NCBI GenBank assembly: GCA_963701325.1
Contig: OY969604.1
Span: 3,286,001 to 3,350,000, forward strand
Origin: Bog-756 sp963701325
GTDB taxonomy: Bacteria > Actinomycetota > Acidimicrobiia > Acidimicrobiales > RAAP-2
DNA: 64,000 nucleotides
Reading direction: 5' to 3'
Part shown: piece by piece, positions 25,185-33,510 of the stretch
How the letters are laid out: the number at the start of each line of letters is the position of its first letter
How positions within the stretch are numbered: the first letter of the stretch is position 1
Position numbers and translations under genes: made by a program
The notes under the pieces: model-generated
The model's input: only the letters and a program-made list of their open reading frames with translations
Database searches by the model: none
What the model was told of the DNA's origin: nothing

Positions 25185-25960
25185 CGAAGCATCTCGCCGG
25201 AGTTGACCAGGAGGTACTGACCGGTGACCGCCTTGGCGTGGTCGGAGGCGAAGAAGGCCACGACGTCGGCCACCTCGCCGTCCTCGGTCATCCTTCGCAG
25301 CGGAAACTTCCCGACCACGTCGTTCACGGCCTCTTCCACCGACCGGTCCTCGTTCTTCGCCCGCCAGTTCATGAGCATCTCGACGGGCGGTCCCCACATC
25401 CACGAGGGGATCACCATGTTGCAGCGGATGTTGTCCGGCCCGAGCTCGTCGCAGAGGTAGTACATCGCGGTCAGCAGCGCGCTCTTGGATGCGGCGTAGC
25501 CCCCCTGGGGCATCTGCGGCTGGAACATCGACTGCGATCCGATGAGGACGATCGCCCCGCCTCCGCCGGCCTTCATCGCTTCGGCGGCCGGACGGATGAC
25601 CGTGAGGGCGCCGATGACGTTGGTCTCGAACGCCGAACGCCAGTTCTCGAACTTGAGGTCGTAGAGACCGCCCCAGGCGTTCTCGAACGCGGCCACCTGG
25701 ACCAGCGCGTCCACCGATCCGAATCGGTCCCCTGCCAGCTCGACGAGCGCCGCGCACGAGTCGGCGTCGGTGATGTCGGTCACCTGGGACGCCACCCGGG
25801 TCCCGGTCGGATCGAGCTCGGCGGCGATGGCGCCGAGGGTGTCGGCGGTGCGCGCCGCCACCACGACGTTGGCTCCGTCGCGCAGGGCGGCCGCGGCGCA
25901 CTCGCGCCCCAGCCCCCCGCCGACGCCGGTTACGAGGACGGTCTTTCCTTCGAGGATCAT
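25181..25960 (-). CDS. Short-chain dehydrogenase/reductase, first gene of operon
   Basis: A 259-residue SDR with TGVGGGLG near residue 11, a basic residue after the second strand (AARTADTLG) that permits NADP, VQVAAFENAW in place of NNAG, a Ser in LIGSQSMFQP, and GGYAASKSALL for the catalytic Tyr-x-x-x-Lys. The tail (GQYLLVNSGEMLR) fits the tetrameric SDR C-terminus. Together with the coupled DapB-like and SnoaL-like genes it likely makes a short catabolic pathway. The 218-bp region upstream holds an AT-rich stretch with two copies of TATGCATAG, probably its promoter or operator. Confidence 0.92.
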   Translation of the reverse strand: MILEGKTVLVTGVGGGLGRECAAAALRDGANVVVAARTADTLGAIAAELDPTGTRVASQVTDITDADSCAALVELAGDRFGSVDALVQVAAFENAWGGLYDLKFENWRSAFETNVIGALTVIRPAAEAMKAGGGGAIVLIGSQSMFQPQMPQGGYAASKSALLTAMYYLCDELGPDNIRCNMVIPSWMWGPPVEMLMNWRAKNEDRSVEEAVNDVVGKFPLRRMTEDGEVADVVAFFASDHAKAVTGQYLLVNSGEMLR

Positions 25961-26049
25961 CCCCCTCTTCTAGCGGGTACCGCCGGTGGTGTGCGCACGA
26001 GCGTCGCGAGTAGGCAGTGTGCCCTTTTCCTCGAAATCTGTGTATGACA

Positions 26050-26084
26050 TATGCATAGAGCTTATGTATATGGGCTATGCATAG
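26050..26084. promoter_or_regulatory. Direct-repeat TATGCATAG in an AT-rich divergent promoter region
   Basis: The nonamer TATGCATAG occurs at 26050-26058 and again at 26076-26084, 26 bp apart start to start, with TATGTATATGGGC between. TATGCATA is itself self-complementary, so each copy is a palindromic half-site or operator. The local AT content is strikingly high for this genome. The region lies between the SDR operon (start 25960, minus) and tag (start 26179, plus). It could hold the promoters of both, plus a regulator site. No regulator gene is adjacent. Confidence 0.55.
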
Positions 26085-26178
26085 GGCATCCGCGAATTCT
26101 GGGAAATGAGGTTCGCCGCAGACACACGGACCGCATCACCACGGGCCCCCTCAATCAGGCGGCGATTAGGGTGACCCG

Positions 26179-26832
26179 ATGACCCCCGGCCCGGCGAGCG
26201 GCACCCGGTGCGGTTGGGCGGAGAGCTCCCCCGAGATGCGCCGCTACCACGACGAGGAGTGGGGGGTGCCGTCGCACGACGACCGCCACCTCTTCGAATT
26301 GCTCCTGCTCGAAGGGGCCCAGGCCGGCCTCTCGTGGTCGACGGTGCTGGCCAGACGCGAGGGGTATCGGAGAGCCTTCGACGGGTTCGACCCGCGTTCG
26401 GTGGCCGCCTTCGATGCCGATCGCCTCACAGCACTCCTCGCCGACCCGGGCATCGTGCGCAACCGGTTGAAGGTGGCGAGCACGGTGACCAACGCGCGTG
26501 CGTTCCTCGCGGTCCAGGAGGAGCAGGACAGCTTCGCGGACTACCTCTGGGAATGGGTGGGCGGCGTGCAGGTGGTCAACTACCCGACCGACCTGACCGA
26601 GCTGCCGCCACACACCGAGCTCTCGGACCGCCTCTCGAAGGACCTCAAGCGGCGCGGGTTCACCTTCGTGGGGTCGACGATCGTCTACGCCTTCCTCCAG
26701 GCTGCCGGGGTGATCGACGATCACGTGGTCGGCTGCCCCGCCAAGCGCTCGTCCCCCGGATCTGCGGCTGCGAGCCGCACCGGAGCTCGACGCGCCGCGG
26801 GCAAACGATCCGGGTCGCTCAGGGCCGGGTGA
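26179..26832 (+). CDS. tag: DNA-3-methyladenine glycosylase I
   Basis: The 217-residue protein excises 3-methyladenine from alkylated DNA. Family marks are CGWAESSPEMRRYHDEEWGVPSHDDRHLFELLLLEGAQAGLSW: the zinc ligand Cys and the Trp-Ala, the YHDEEWG motif carrying a catalytic Glu, and the EGAQAGLSW helix. Further on come ARRE-GYRRAFDGFDP, VRNRLKV, and the Cys/His ligands in the tail (DDHVVGCP). An extra arginine-rich C-terminal tail of about 25 residues overlaps the convergent class V gene by 14 bp. ATG at 26179 is natural, with the AT-rich region upstream. Confidence 0.95.
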   Translation: MTPGPASGTRCGWAESSPEMRRYHDEEWGVPSHDDRHLFELLLLEGAQAGLSWSTVLARREGYRRAFDGFDPRSVAAFDADRLTALLADPGIVRNRLKVASTVTNARAFLAVQEEQDSFADYLWEWVGGVQVVNYPTDLTELPPHTELSDRLSKDLKRRGFTFVGSTIVYAFLQAAGVIDDHVVGCPAKRSSPGSAAASRTGARRAAGKRSGSLRAG

Positions 26833-28021
26833 GCCCCCCGACCACGTCGACCAGCCGGCCGAGCTCGTCTTCGGTGTTGTAGTAGTGGGGGGACGCCCGG
26901 ACCACTGCGGTCGGTCCAGGGGCCCCAAGATCGAGCCGGGCGGCCGAGGCTTCGCTGACCGAGAGGTTGACGCCGGCCGAGTGAGCCGTCTCCTTGACGG
27001 CCGCTGGCTCGGATCCGTCGACGGTGAAGGTCACGATCCCGCACCGCTCCTTCCCCCCGTCGCGGACGGTCACGCCGGCGAGGGAGTCCAGCTCTGCTCG
27101 TAGCTCCTCGCCGAGGATCGCCACCCGGGCTGCGATGGCGTCGATGCCGAGCTCCATGACGTGGTCGACGGCCGTTCCCAGGCCGAGGTGCAAGGCCACC
27201 GGGACCTCGAACTCGGCGAACCGCTGGGCTCCGGACCGGAGGCTGTAGTGGGAGGGGTCGTCCCACAGCGCCGAGACGCCGTCCACCCCGGGTGGTCGCA
27301 GACCCTCGGCGAAGGCGGCCCGCACGTAGAGGACGCCCGTACCCCGGGGGCCGCGCAGCCACTTGCGCCCGGTGCCGGTCAAGACGTCGCAGCCGATCCG
27401 TCCCACGTCGACCGGAAGCTGTCCGATGCTCTGGCAGGCGTCGAGGTAGTAGGGGACGCCGGCTGCCCGGCAGAGACCGCCGGCAGCGGTCACCGGGTTG
27501 ACCAGTCCACGGTGGGTGCCGACATGGGTCACCGAGACCAGCGCGGCGTTGCCGCGCCCGAGCCCGGCGGCCAGCGCGTCGAGGTCGAGCGTCCCGTCCG
27601 GCGTGCTCGGGACGACCTCGATCGAGGCTCCGGTGAGCTCGCAGACCTGGAGCAGCCCGAGGTAGTGGCTGTCGTAGGCCATGCGGTCGACCAGGATCCG
27701 GCGGTCGGGCCCGAGCCCTCCCCCCAGGGCGTACCCCCACAACGCCTTGCCCCATGCGTGGGTGTCCGAGCCGGTGACGGTGACCTCGTCGGGACGCGCG
27801 CCGATCAGCGTCGCGAGCGAGACCTGGACCGCGGCAGACGAGTCGGCCACTTCGGCCGCGGCCTCGTAGCCGCCGTGCTGGGACTCGAGGCGGAGGTGGG
27901 CCACCACTGTGTCGAGGGTGACCGTGCTGGGCAACGCGGCGCCGGCATTGTTGAGGTGGGCCACGTGGGCACATCCGGGGGTTGCCGCGCGCTCGGCTGC
28001 GACGTCGATGGCGGCACTCAT
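26819..28021 (-). CDS. Class V PLP-dependent aminotransferase/lyase (cysteine-desulfurase-like)
   Basis: The 400-residue PLP enzyme begins AHLNNAGAALPSTVTLD, close to the H-LNNAG or YLNNA motif at the active-site entry of the class V fold, with a serine-rich cofactor loop (TVTGSDTHAWGKAL), THVGTHRG, YYLDACQSIGQLPVDV and the Schiff-base Lys in GTGRKWLRGPRGTG. The DACQ-x-x-G-x-x-P motif and the Arg-Gly-Pro-Arg-Gly-Thr segment resemble the isopenicillin-N-epimerase/kynureninase-like subgroup more than IscS, which would show an active-site Cys loop. Substrate not identifiable. It is convergent with tag and divergent from pdxH. Confidence 0.88.
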   Translation of the reverse strand: MSAAIDVAAERAATPGCAHVAHLNNAGAALPSTVTLDTVVAHLRLESQHGGYEAAAEVADSSAAVQVSLATLIGARPDEVTVTGSDTHAWGKALWGYALGGGLGPDRRILVDRMAYDSHYLGLLQVCELTGASIEVVPSTPDGTLDLDALAAGLGRGNAALVSVTHVGTHRGLVNPVTAAGGLCRAAGVPYYLDACQSIGQLPVDVGRIGCDVLTGTGRKWLRGPRGTGVLYVRAAFAEGLRPPGVDGVSALWDDPSHYSLRSGAQRFAEFEVPVALHLGLGTAVDHVMELGIDAIAARVAILGEELRAELDSLAGVTVRDGGKERCGIVTFTVDGSEPAAVKETAHSAGVNLSVSEASAARLDLGAPGPTAVVRASPHYYNTEDELGRLVDVVGGLTRP

Positions 28022-28100
28022 GTCGCGAGGAGGCTACCGCCGCGGACAGCCGTCCGGTCGTGGTACCCGCCGGTTCGGTCGACCTCACTAGGGTCGGGAC

Positions 28101-28775
28101 ATGGACGCGGGAGGCCCGACGGGACCGGACGGGGGGTCCCCGGATGCAGGCGGCGTCACGAGGTCGCCTGCGCGGCCAGATCCGCTCGATGAGCACACCG
28201 TCGACCCTGACCCTCTGTCCCAGTTCGACCGCTGGTACCGACAGGCCGCAGCCGTGGTGGCCGCACCGGAGGCGATGGCGGTCGCCACGGCCACCTCCGG
28301 CGGTCGCCCCTCGGTGCGGATGGTGCTGCTCAAGGCCTTCGACGCCGGCGGCTTCGTCTTCTACACCAACTACGACAGCCCCAAGAGCCGCGAGCTCGAC
28401 TCCAATCCGGAGGCTGCACTGCTCTTCCACTGGGAGGTGCTCGGCCGCCAGGTGCGGATCGAGGGAGGCGCGGTCCGGACGACCCCTGCTGAGTCGGACA
28501 CCTACTTCGCGACCCGCGGGACCGGCAGCCAGATCAGCGCGTATGCGTCGCACCAGAGCGCGCCCATCGCCGACCGGCTCGCCCTCGACACGGCGGTCTC
28601 GGCGTGCAGGGTCGAGTTCGCCGGCAGGCAGGTGCCCCGTCCCGCGTGGTGGGGCGGGTGGCGGGTCTCCCCCCGGACCTACGAGTTCTGGCAGCAGCGG
28701 GAGGACCGGCTCCATGACCGGCTCCGCTACGAGCGCGAGGGTGAGAGCTGGGTGGTCCGGCGGCTGCAACCATGA
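28101..28775 (+). CDS. pdxH: Pyridoxamine/pyridoxine 5'-phosphate oxidase
   Basis: The 224-residue FMN enzyme oxidises pyridoxamine- or pyridoxine-phosphate to PLP. It has the FMN-binding RMVLLKAFDAGGFVFYTNYDSPKSRELDSNPEAALLFHWEVLGRQVRIEGG, then GSQISAYASHQS, and the C-terminal RPAWWGGWRVSPRTYEFWQQREDRLHDRLRY. The Arg, Tyr and Trp residues of the active site are retained. The N-terminal 35 residues are variable and Pro/Gly-rich. The downstream acyl-CoA dehydrogenase overlaps by ATGA, so it may share transcription though not function. It neighbours a PLP-dependent enzyme gene in divergent orientation, a sensible pairing. Confidence 0.96.
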   Translation: MDAGGPTGPDGGSPDAGGVTRSPARPDPLDEHTVDPDPLSQFDRWYRQAAAVVAAPEAMAVATATSGGRPSVRMVLLKAFDAGGFVFYTNYDSPKSRELDSNPEAALLFHWEVLGRQVRIEGGAVRTTPAESDTYFATRGTGSQISAYASHQSAPIADRLALDTAVSACRVEFAGRQVPRPAWWGGWRVSPRTYEFWQQREDRLHDRLRYEREGESWVVRRLQP

Positions 28776-30019
28776 CGCCCTCGGGGCCGCGGCAGCTGAC
28801 CGATCCCCGTAAGGTTCTGGTCATGGAGGACGACGTCGCGCTGGTCGAGGAACGCACGGCCGCCCTGCTCGGTGAACTCGACCTGCGGACCGCGTCCGCC
28901 GAGGAGGTCCGGGGACGCCAGTTCGACCTCGGTCTTGCCTGGGTCTCCTTCCCCGAAGGCTCCGGAGGACTCGGGCTCCGGCCGGACCTCCAGCGCATCG
29001 TGGACCGGCGCCTGTCGGAAGCGGGGGCGCTCTCCCCGGGAGCCCGCCAGTTTTTCGGACTCACCATGGCCGGGCCGACGGTTGTCTCGCATGGCTCGGA
29101 CGAGGTCAAGGCGCGCCTCCTGCGGCGCGCCTTCACCGGCGAGGACGTCTGGTGCCAGCTGTTCAGCGAGCCGGGTGCGGGCTCCGATCTCGCCGGACTC
29201 GCCACGATGGCCGTCCGTGACGGCGACGAATGGGTGATCACCGGGCAGAAGGTCTGGAACACCCTGGCCCACATGGCCGATCGCGGGATGCTCGTGGCGC
29301 GGACCGATCCCATGGTCCCCAAGCACCGTGGCCTCACCTACTTCGCACTCGACATGCACGCGCCGGGGGTCGAGGTCCGTCCCCTGCGGCAGATAACCGG
29401 CGTTGCCGAGTTCAACGAGGTCTTCCTGACCGAGGTGCGCGTCCCGGACGCCGACCGGATCGGCGACGTCGGAGACGGCTGGCGGGTGGCCATGACCACC
29501 CTGTCCAACGAGCGGACCACCATCGGGGGAGGCGGTGGGGCTCCGCCCCGCGGCGCGGGGTCGATCGCCGAGGCGGTGCGGCTCTTCCAGAGTGGGGGCC
29601 GCCAACGGGGAGCGGTCGAGCGTGACCGCCTGATGCGCCTCTGGATCGAGTCGGAGGTCCTCCGGCTGACCAACGTGCGGGCGTCCCAGAACCGCAGGGC
29701 GGGCAATCCCGGGCCCGAGGGTTCGATCGCCAAGCTGATGTTCGCCGAGGTCAACCAGCGCATCTTCGAGCTCTGCAGCGATCTCCTCGGTGCCGACGCC
29801 CTCGTCGGCTACGACTACACCATGCGGCGGTCCGATGGCCTCGGTCTCGTGGGGCCGCCAGGAACCTCACGCGCCTTCTTCCTGCGCTCGAGGGCCAACT
29901 CGATCGAGGGTGGTACGTCGGAGATCCAGCGCAACATCATCGGCGAGCGCCTCCTCGGCCTGCCCGGCGACGTTCGGGTCGACAAGGAGCTGCCATGGGC
30001 CGAGGTGCCGCGCAGTTGA
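28772..30019 (+). CDS. Acyl-CoA dehydrogenase
   Basis: The 415-residue flavoprotein has the family signatures CQLFSEPGAGSDLAGL and GLVGPPGTSRAFFLRSRANSIEGGTSEIQRNIIGERLLGLP. The latter contains the RaxSIeGGTSEIqrniIaerlLGLP core, with the position of the catalytic Glu near IEGG. It oxidises an acyl-CoA thioester to an enoyl-CoA; the long, weakly conserved N-terminal half suggests a specialised substrate. ATG 28772 overlaps the pdxH stop, while a second ATG at 28823 with an AAGG site is also plausible. A thioesterase and an F420 oxidoreductase follow, giving a likely lipid or xenobiotic catabolic unit. Confidence 0.93.
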   Translation: MTPSGPRQLTDPRKVLVMEDDVALVEERTAALLGELDLRTASAEEVRGRQFDLGLAWVSFPEGSGGLGLRPDLQRIVDRRLSEAGALSPGARQFFGLTMAGPTVVSHGSDEVKARLLRRAFTGEDVWCQLFSEPGAGSDLAGLATMAVRDGDEWVITGQKVWNTLAHMADRGMLVARTDPMVPKHRGLTYFALDMHAPGVEVRPLRQITGVAEFNEVFLTEVRVPDADRIGDVGDGWRVAMTTLSNERTTIGGGGGAPPRGAGSIAEAVRLFQSGGRQRGAVERDRLMRLWIESEVLRLTNVRASQNRRAGNPGPEGSIAKLMFAEVNQRIFELCSDLLGADALVGYDYTMRRSDGLGLVGPPGTSRAFFLRSRANSIEGGTSEIQRNIIGERLLGLPGDVRVDKELPWAEVPRS

Positions 30020-30077
30020 ATCCCGCTCGGGGTCAGGGCACGGTGTTGCGCCGGCACGTCGGCTCCTCCCGGTCACG

Positions 30078-30953
30078 GTGACCGACGCGCGGCAATTCCT
30101 GGGGATGGAGCAGGTCGAGGACGAGCTCCACTGGCGGCTCGAGGTCGTGCCCGAGCTGACCACTCCTGGCCACTTCCTCTTCGGCGGGTGCGGCCTCGGC
30201 GCGGCGCTGGTGGCCCTCGAGGCCGGATCGGGCCGACCGACCGTCTGGTCCACCGCGCAGTACCTCTCGTACGCCCCGACCCATTCGGTTCTCGACCTGT
30301 CGGTCACCCTGGCGGCCGAGGGGAAGCGGGTCACCCAGGCGCGTGCGGTGGGTCGGGTCGGGGACACCGAGATCCTGACCGTGAACGCAGCCCTCGGCGA
30401 GCCGGACCCGCTCGGAGCCGAGGGTGTCTGGGAGCACCCGCCCGAGGTGCCACCGCCCGACGCGTGCCCGCTGCGCCGGCTGCCCGACTTCGACTCGACG
30501 TCGATCTTCGACCAGATCGAGGTCCGGCTGGCCCGAGGGCGCACCTTCGAGCAGCTCGTGGAGGGACGGTCGACTGCGGGCGAGCCGACCAGCGCGCTCT
30601 GGGCCCGGGTCCCCGGCCATCTCGAACCCTCTGCGGCCACCCTGGCCATCATCGGTGACTACGTCTCTGGCGGGGTGTCCCAGCCCCTCGGGCGGCGCAC
30701 CATGTCCCGCAGCCTCGACAATACCCTGCGGGTGGTCCGCCTCGAGCCGACCGAGTGGGTGCTCTGCGATATCCGCATCCAGGCCGCGGCGGCCGGGTAC
30801 TGCCAGGGCACGGCCTACCTCTGGTCGCGCACCGGCGCCCTGCTCGCGACAGCGAGCCAATCGATGCGCATCCGGTTCTGGCCGGACGCAGAGCAGCCGT
30901 CGGCCCGGACCCTCCAGTCGGAGCCCCGCCAGACCAGAACGGGAGGACCATGA
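30078..30953 (+). CDS. Acyl-CoA thioesterase II (TesB-like)
   Basis: The 291-residue protein is a double-hotdog thioesterase. It has LTTPGHFLFGGCGLGAALVALEA, YLSYAPTHSVLDLSVTLAAEGKRVTQARAVGRVGDTEILTV in the first half and SRSLDNTLRVVRL-x-PTEWVLCDIRIQAAAAGYCQGTAYLWSRTGALLATASQSMRIR in the second. The Asp in the SLDNTLRV helix and the later Gln match the TesB active-site dyad or triad. It would release free acids from acyl-CoA, relieving CoA sequestration. It starts at GTG 30078 and overlaps the F420 oxidoreductase gene by ATGA. The two genes are translationally coupled. Confidence 0.85.
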   Translation: MTDARQFLGMEQVEDELHWRLEVVPELTTPGHFLFGGCGLGAALVALEAGSGRPTVWSTAQYLSYAPTHSVLDLSVTLAAEGKRVTQARAVGRVGDTEILTVNAALGEPDPLGAEGVWEHPPEVPPPDACPLRRLPDFDSTSIFDQIEVRLARGRTFEQLVEGRSTAGEPTSALWARVPGHLEPSAATLAIIGDYVSGGVSQPLGRRTMSRSLDNTLRVVRLEPTEWVLCDIRIQAAAAGYCQGTAYLWSRTGALLATASQSMRIRFWPDAEQPSARTLQSEPRQTRTGGP

Positions 30954-31999
30954 AGATCAGCACCGTGCTCAGCTATGCCGGCGGCTTCCGCGCTGCGGCT
31001 GGTGAGGTGGCCGAGTGGGAGCAGGCCGGGCTCGACCTGGTGTGGGTGGCCGAGGCCTACGGACTCGACAGCCCGAGCCTCATGGGGTACCTCGCCGCCC
31101 TGACCGATCGGGTCGAGATCGGCTCCGCCATCCTTCCCATCTTCACCCGTACGCCGACCCTCATCGCTATGACCGCCGCCGGGATCGACACCCTCTCCGA
31201 CGGCCGCTTCCACCTCGGACTCGGGTCCTCGGGCCCGCAGGTCATCGAGGGCTGGCACGGCGTGCCCTACACCGCGCCGCTCGGGCGGACCCGTGAGATC
31301 GTCGAGGTCTGCCGCACGGTGTGGGCACGGGAGGGGCCGCTCGAGCACCATGGCACGTCCTACGACATCCCCCTGCCAGCCGGGCAGGGGACCGGTCTGG
31401 GGAAGGCACTCAAGATCATCGCCCATCCGGTCCGGTCGCGGATCCCGGTCTGGATCGCCTCGCTGGGCGAGCGGAACGTCGCCCTGACCGCGGAGATCGC
31501 CGACGGGTGGATTCCGATGCTCTTCGTCCCGGAGAAGGCGCGGGAGGTGTGGGGGGCCTCCCTCGATGCAGGTGCCGCCCTGCGCGACCCGTCTCTCGGG
31601 CCGCTCCAGATCACCGCCGGCGGCATCGTGGCCATCGGAGAGGGCGAGGGAGTGCGGGCCCTCCGCGACCAGGTCCGCCCGATGATCGCCCTCTACGTGG
31701 GCGGGATGGGAGCCAAGGGGCGGAACTTCTACAACGACGTGGTTCGGCGGTACGGCTACGAAGACGAGGCCGCCCGTATCCAGGACCTCTACTTGAGCGG
31801 CAACAAACGCGACGCCGAGGCCCTCGTCCCGGACGAGCTGCTCGATTCGATGGCCCTGTGCGGACCGAGAGGCTACGTGGCCGAGCGGATCGCCGCCTTC
31901 GCGGAGGCAGGGGTGAGCCACCTCCAGGTCACGCCTGTCCCCACCGGAGGTCAGCGTTCGGTCGACGTCCTGTCCATTGTGAAGGAGCTCACCGGCTGA
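30950..31999 (+). CDS. LLM-class F420-dependent oxidoreductase
   Basis: The 349-residue protein is a TIM-barrel flavin/F420 enzyme related to luciferase. It has the N-terminal DLVWVAEAYGLDSPSLMGYLAALTDRVEIGSAILPIFTRTPTLIAMTAAGIDTLSDGRFHLGLGSSGPQVIEGWHGVPY, which includes the conserved Ala-Glu-x-Tyr-Gly, IGSAI and GLG-SGPQV-GWHG motifs. This subfamily in actinobacteria uses reduced F420. The GGGAGG ribosome site directly precedes the ATG at 30950. It overlaps the thioesterase gene, so oxidation of an acyl-CoA chain or a related small molecule is likely. The exact substrate is not given by sequence. Confidence 0.93.
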   Translation: MKISTVLSYAGGFRAAAGEVAEWEQAGLDLVWVAEAYGLDSPSLMGYLAALTDRVEIGSAILPIFTRTPTLIAMTAAGIDTLSDGRFHLGLGSSGPQVIEGWHGVPYTAPLGRTREIVEVCRTVWAREGPLEHHGTSYDIPLPAGQGTGLGKALKIIAHPVRSRIPVWIASLGERNVALTAEIADGWIPMLFVPEKAREVWGASLDAGAALRDPSLGPLQITAGGIVAIGEGEGVRALRDQVRPMIALYVGGMGAKGRNFYNDVVRRYGYEDEAARIQDLYLSGNKRDAEALVPDELLDSMALCGPRGYVAERIAAFAEAGVSHLQVTPVPTGGQRSVDVLSIVKELTG

Positions 32000-32039
32000 A
32001 GCCCCTCTTCGGCGGCAGATCCCGTCAGAGGGCCGTGCC

Positions 32040-32411
32040 CTACTCCTCGGAGACGAGTTCCTCTTCCCGCACGTCGAGCGACTCGAGGGACTCGAGCGCG
32101 AGGAGCGAGTCGAGCTGGCGGGCCATCGACTCGATCTCCTCTGCCTCGTAGTAGATCCGGTCGAGGGTCAAGGTGAGTTGGCTCTGCACGAGCGCGAGAG
32201 CGCCCTCGGCGGCAGCAGCGGCGTCGTAGACCGAGAACAGGCGTGCCTGCATCGCCTGGGCGGACACGAACCGGGTGCCCCGTCGTCCCGCTTCGATCGG
32301 GAGGGCACGCAAGGCGTCCCCCGGGCTGAGCTGCGCCTCTTCGGTCACACCGGACTCCTGTGCCTCTTCGCTCGCTGCCTGTTCGGTGTCCATGATCTGC
32401 TCCGTGTCCAT
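32040..32411 (-). CDS. Small acidic helical protein of unknown function
   Basis: A 123-residue product starting MDTEQIMDTEQAASEEAQ. The first eleven residues hold a direct duplication (MDTEQ twice), encoded by near-identical DNA, so initiation could occur at either Met. The rest is helical and acidic, with ALLALESLESLDVREEELVSEE at the end. No motif recognised. Gas-vesicle-like or coiled-coil adapter roles cannot be shown. The ATG at 32411 is preceded by an AGAGG site. Confidence 0.5.
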   Translation of the reverse strand: MDTEQIMDTEQAASEEAQESGVTEEAQLSPGDALRALPIEAGRRGTRFVSAQAMQARLFSVYDAAAAAEGALALVQSQLTLTLDRIYYEAEEIESMARQLDSLLALESLESLDVREEELVSEE

Positions 32412-32522
32412 GATCCTCTGCCCCTTTCCGGTCTGCCTCGCCCCTCGGTGCCTCACCTCCATTCAACACCCGCGACGCGCCAATTCATCCGCATTCGGCT
32501 TTCGTCCTCACGGACGGTGGTG

Positions 32523-33356
32523 TCACGGATCGGACGCGTCACCGGCCTCGGTCCGTTCGGGCAGGAGGAGTACTGCACCGGCAAGGAAGCAGACTGCGCC
32601 CACGAACGTGCCGAGGTTGGAGAGCCGGGCGTTGCGCAGCTCGCCGGTGGCAGGCACGATCGCGGCAGCGACGGCAGAGACGCCGAAGGCGACCGATCCC
32701 ACGAGGTTGAGCAGGGTGATCGACCAGGCCAGGCGACCGGGGGACCAGGCCAGCCAGCCGTGGCAGACCTCGCACCAGGCCAGTCCGCTGGCGACCAGGA
32801 AGCAGATCGACCCGATCGCGTCCGGACGCCAGACGTGCTGTTGGGCTTGTACGACCGTGAGGTCGATGCGCACCGCGTTCGCCGTGCTCACGTTGAAGTA
32901 GAAGGTACCGGCGAGCTGGATCGCCGAGGCCAGCCAGTCGACCTGTCGGGGGCGGAAGACCAGGACCCGGCGGCGGTCGCCGCCGGTCGATCCGGCGTCC
33001 ACCGACTCCCGGTACTGGAGGAACCCGGCCGACGTGAAGAACAGTGACCCGACGAAGAAGGTCAGCGCGTCGGCGCGCGTTCCGAGCGCAGCGGCCAGAG
33101 GGGGTACCGCACCCAGGGCGAAGAGAGCCGAGCCCACCGCGAAGAGGACGGCGATCCACCACCCGCGGGCACGCGGTGCCCACCAGGTCGCCGCGGTCGC
33201 CGCCCGACCGTCCCAGTGCTTGCGTTGGCGTCTCGAGTCCCACCGGGCCACCAGTCCGTCCGGCCGGTGCGTCTCGATCAGGGTGACGAACGGCCCGAGA
33301 CCGCGCCGGGTCGTGGTCGTTGCACCGCGCCCACCGGTCTCCGCGCCGGTGCTCAT
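32523..33356 (-). CDS. Polytopic membrane protein with YrhK-like segments
   Basis: The 277-residue protein has a cytosolic N-terminal arm of about 68 residues followed by a helix pair WWIAVLFAVGSALFALGAVPP and ALTFFVGSLFFTSAGFLQYRE, the latter resembling the YrhK-type membrane hairpin. Several further helices follow (WLASAIQLAGTFYFNV, AIGSICFLVASGLAWCEVCHGWLAW, LAWSITLLNLVGSVAFGVSAVAAAI, NLGTFVGAVCFLAGAVLLL). The charged motif FRPRQVDW sits in a loop. I do not know a role for this family. The start is ATG at 33356; upstream frame overlaps the promoter of the next gene. Confidence 0.7.
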   Translation of the reverse strand: MSTGAETGGRGATTTTRRGLGPFVTLIETHRPDGLVARWDSRRQRKHWDGRAATAATWWAPRARGWWIAVLFAVGSALFALGAVPPLAAALGTRADALTFFVGSLFFTSAGFLQYRESVDAGSTGGDRRRVLVFRPRQVDWLASAIQLAGTFYFNVSTANAVRIDLTVVQAQQHVWRPDAIGSICFLVASGLAWCEVCHGWLAWSPGRLAWSITLLNLVGSVAFGVSAVAAAIVPATGELRNARLSNLGTFVGAVCFLAGAVLLLPERTEAGDASDP

Positions 33357-33510
33357 CGCGCCAGTATCGCCGCTGCACCGGGCGCAGTTCGCGGACGCTT
33401 CGGAGCTCCCGCGCGGACCGTGCCGACCGGAACCTCTGCGAAGATGACCGCGCACGGTCACACCCGACCCGGGATGGACCGACGCGACCGATGAGGAAGG
33501 ACAGCGAACC

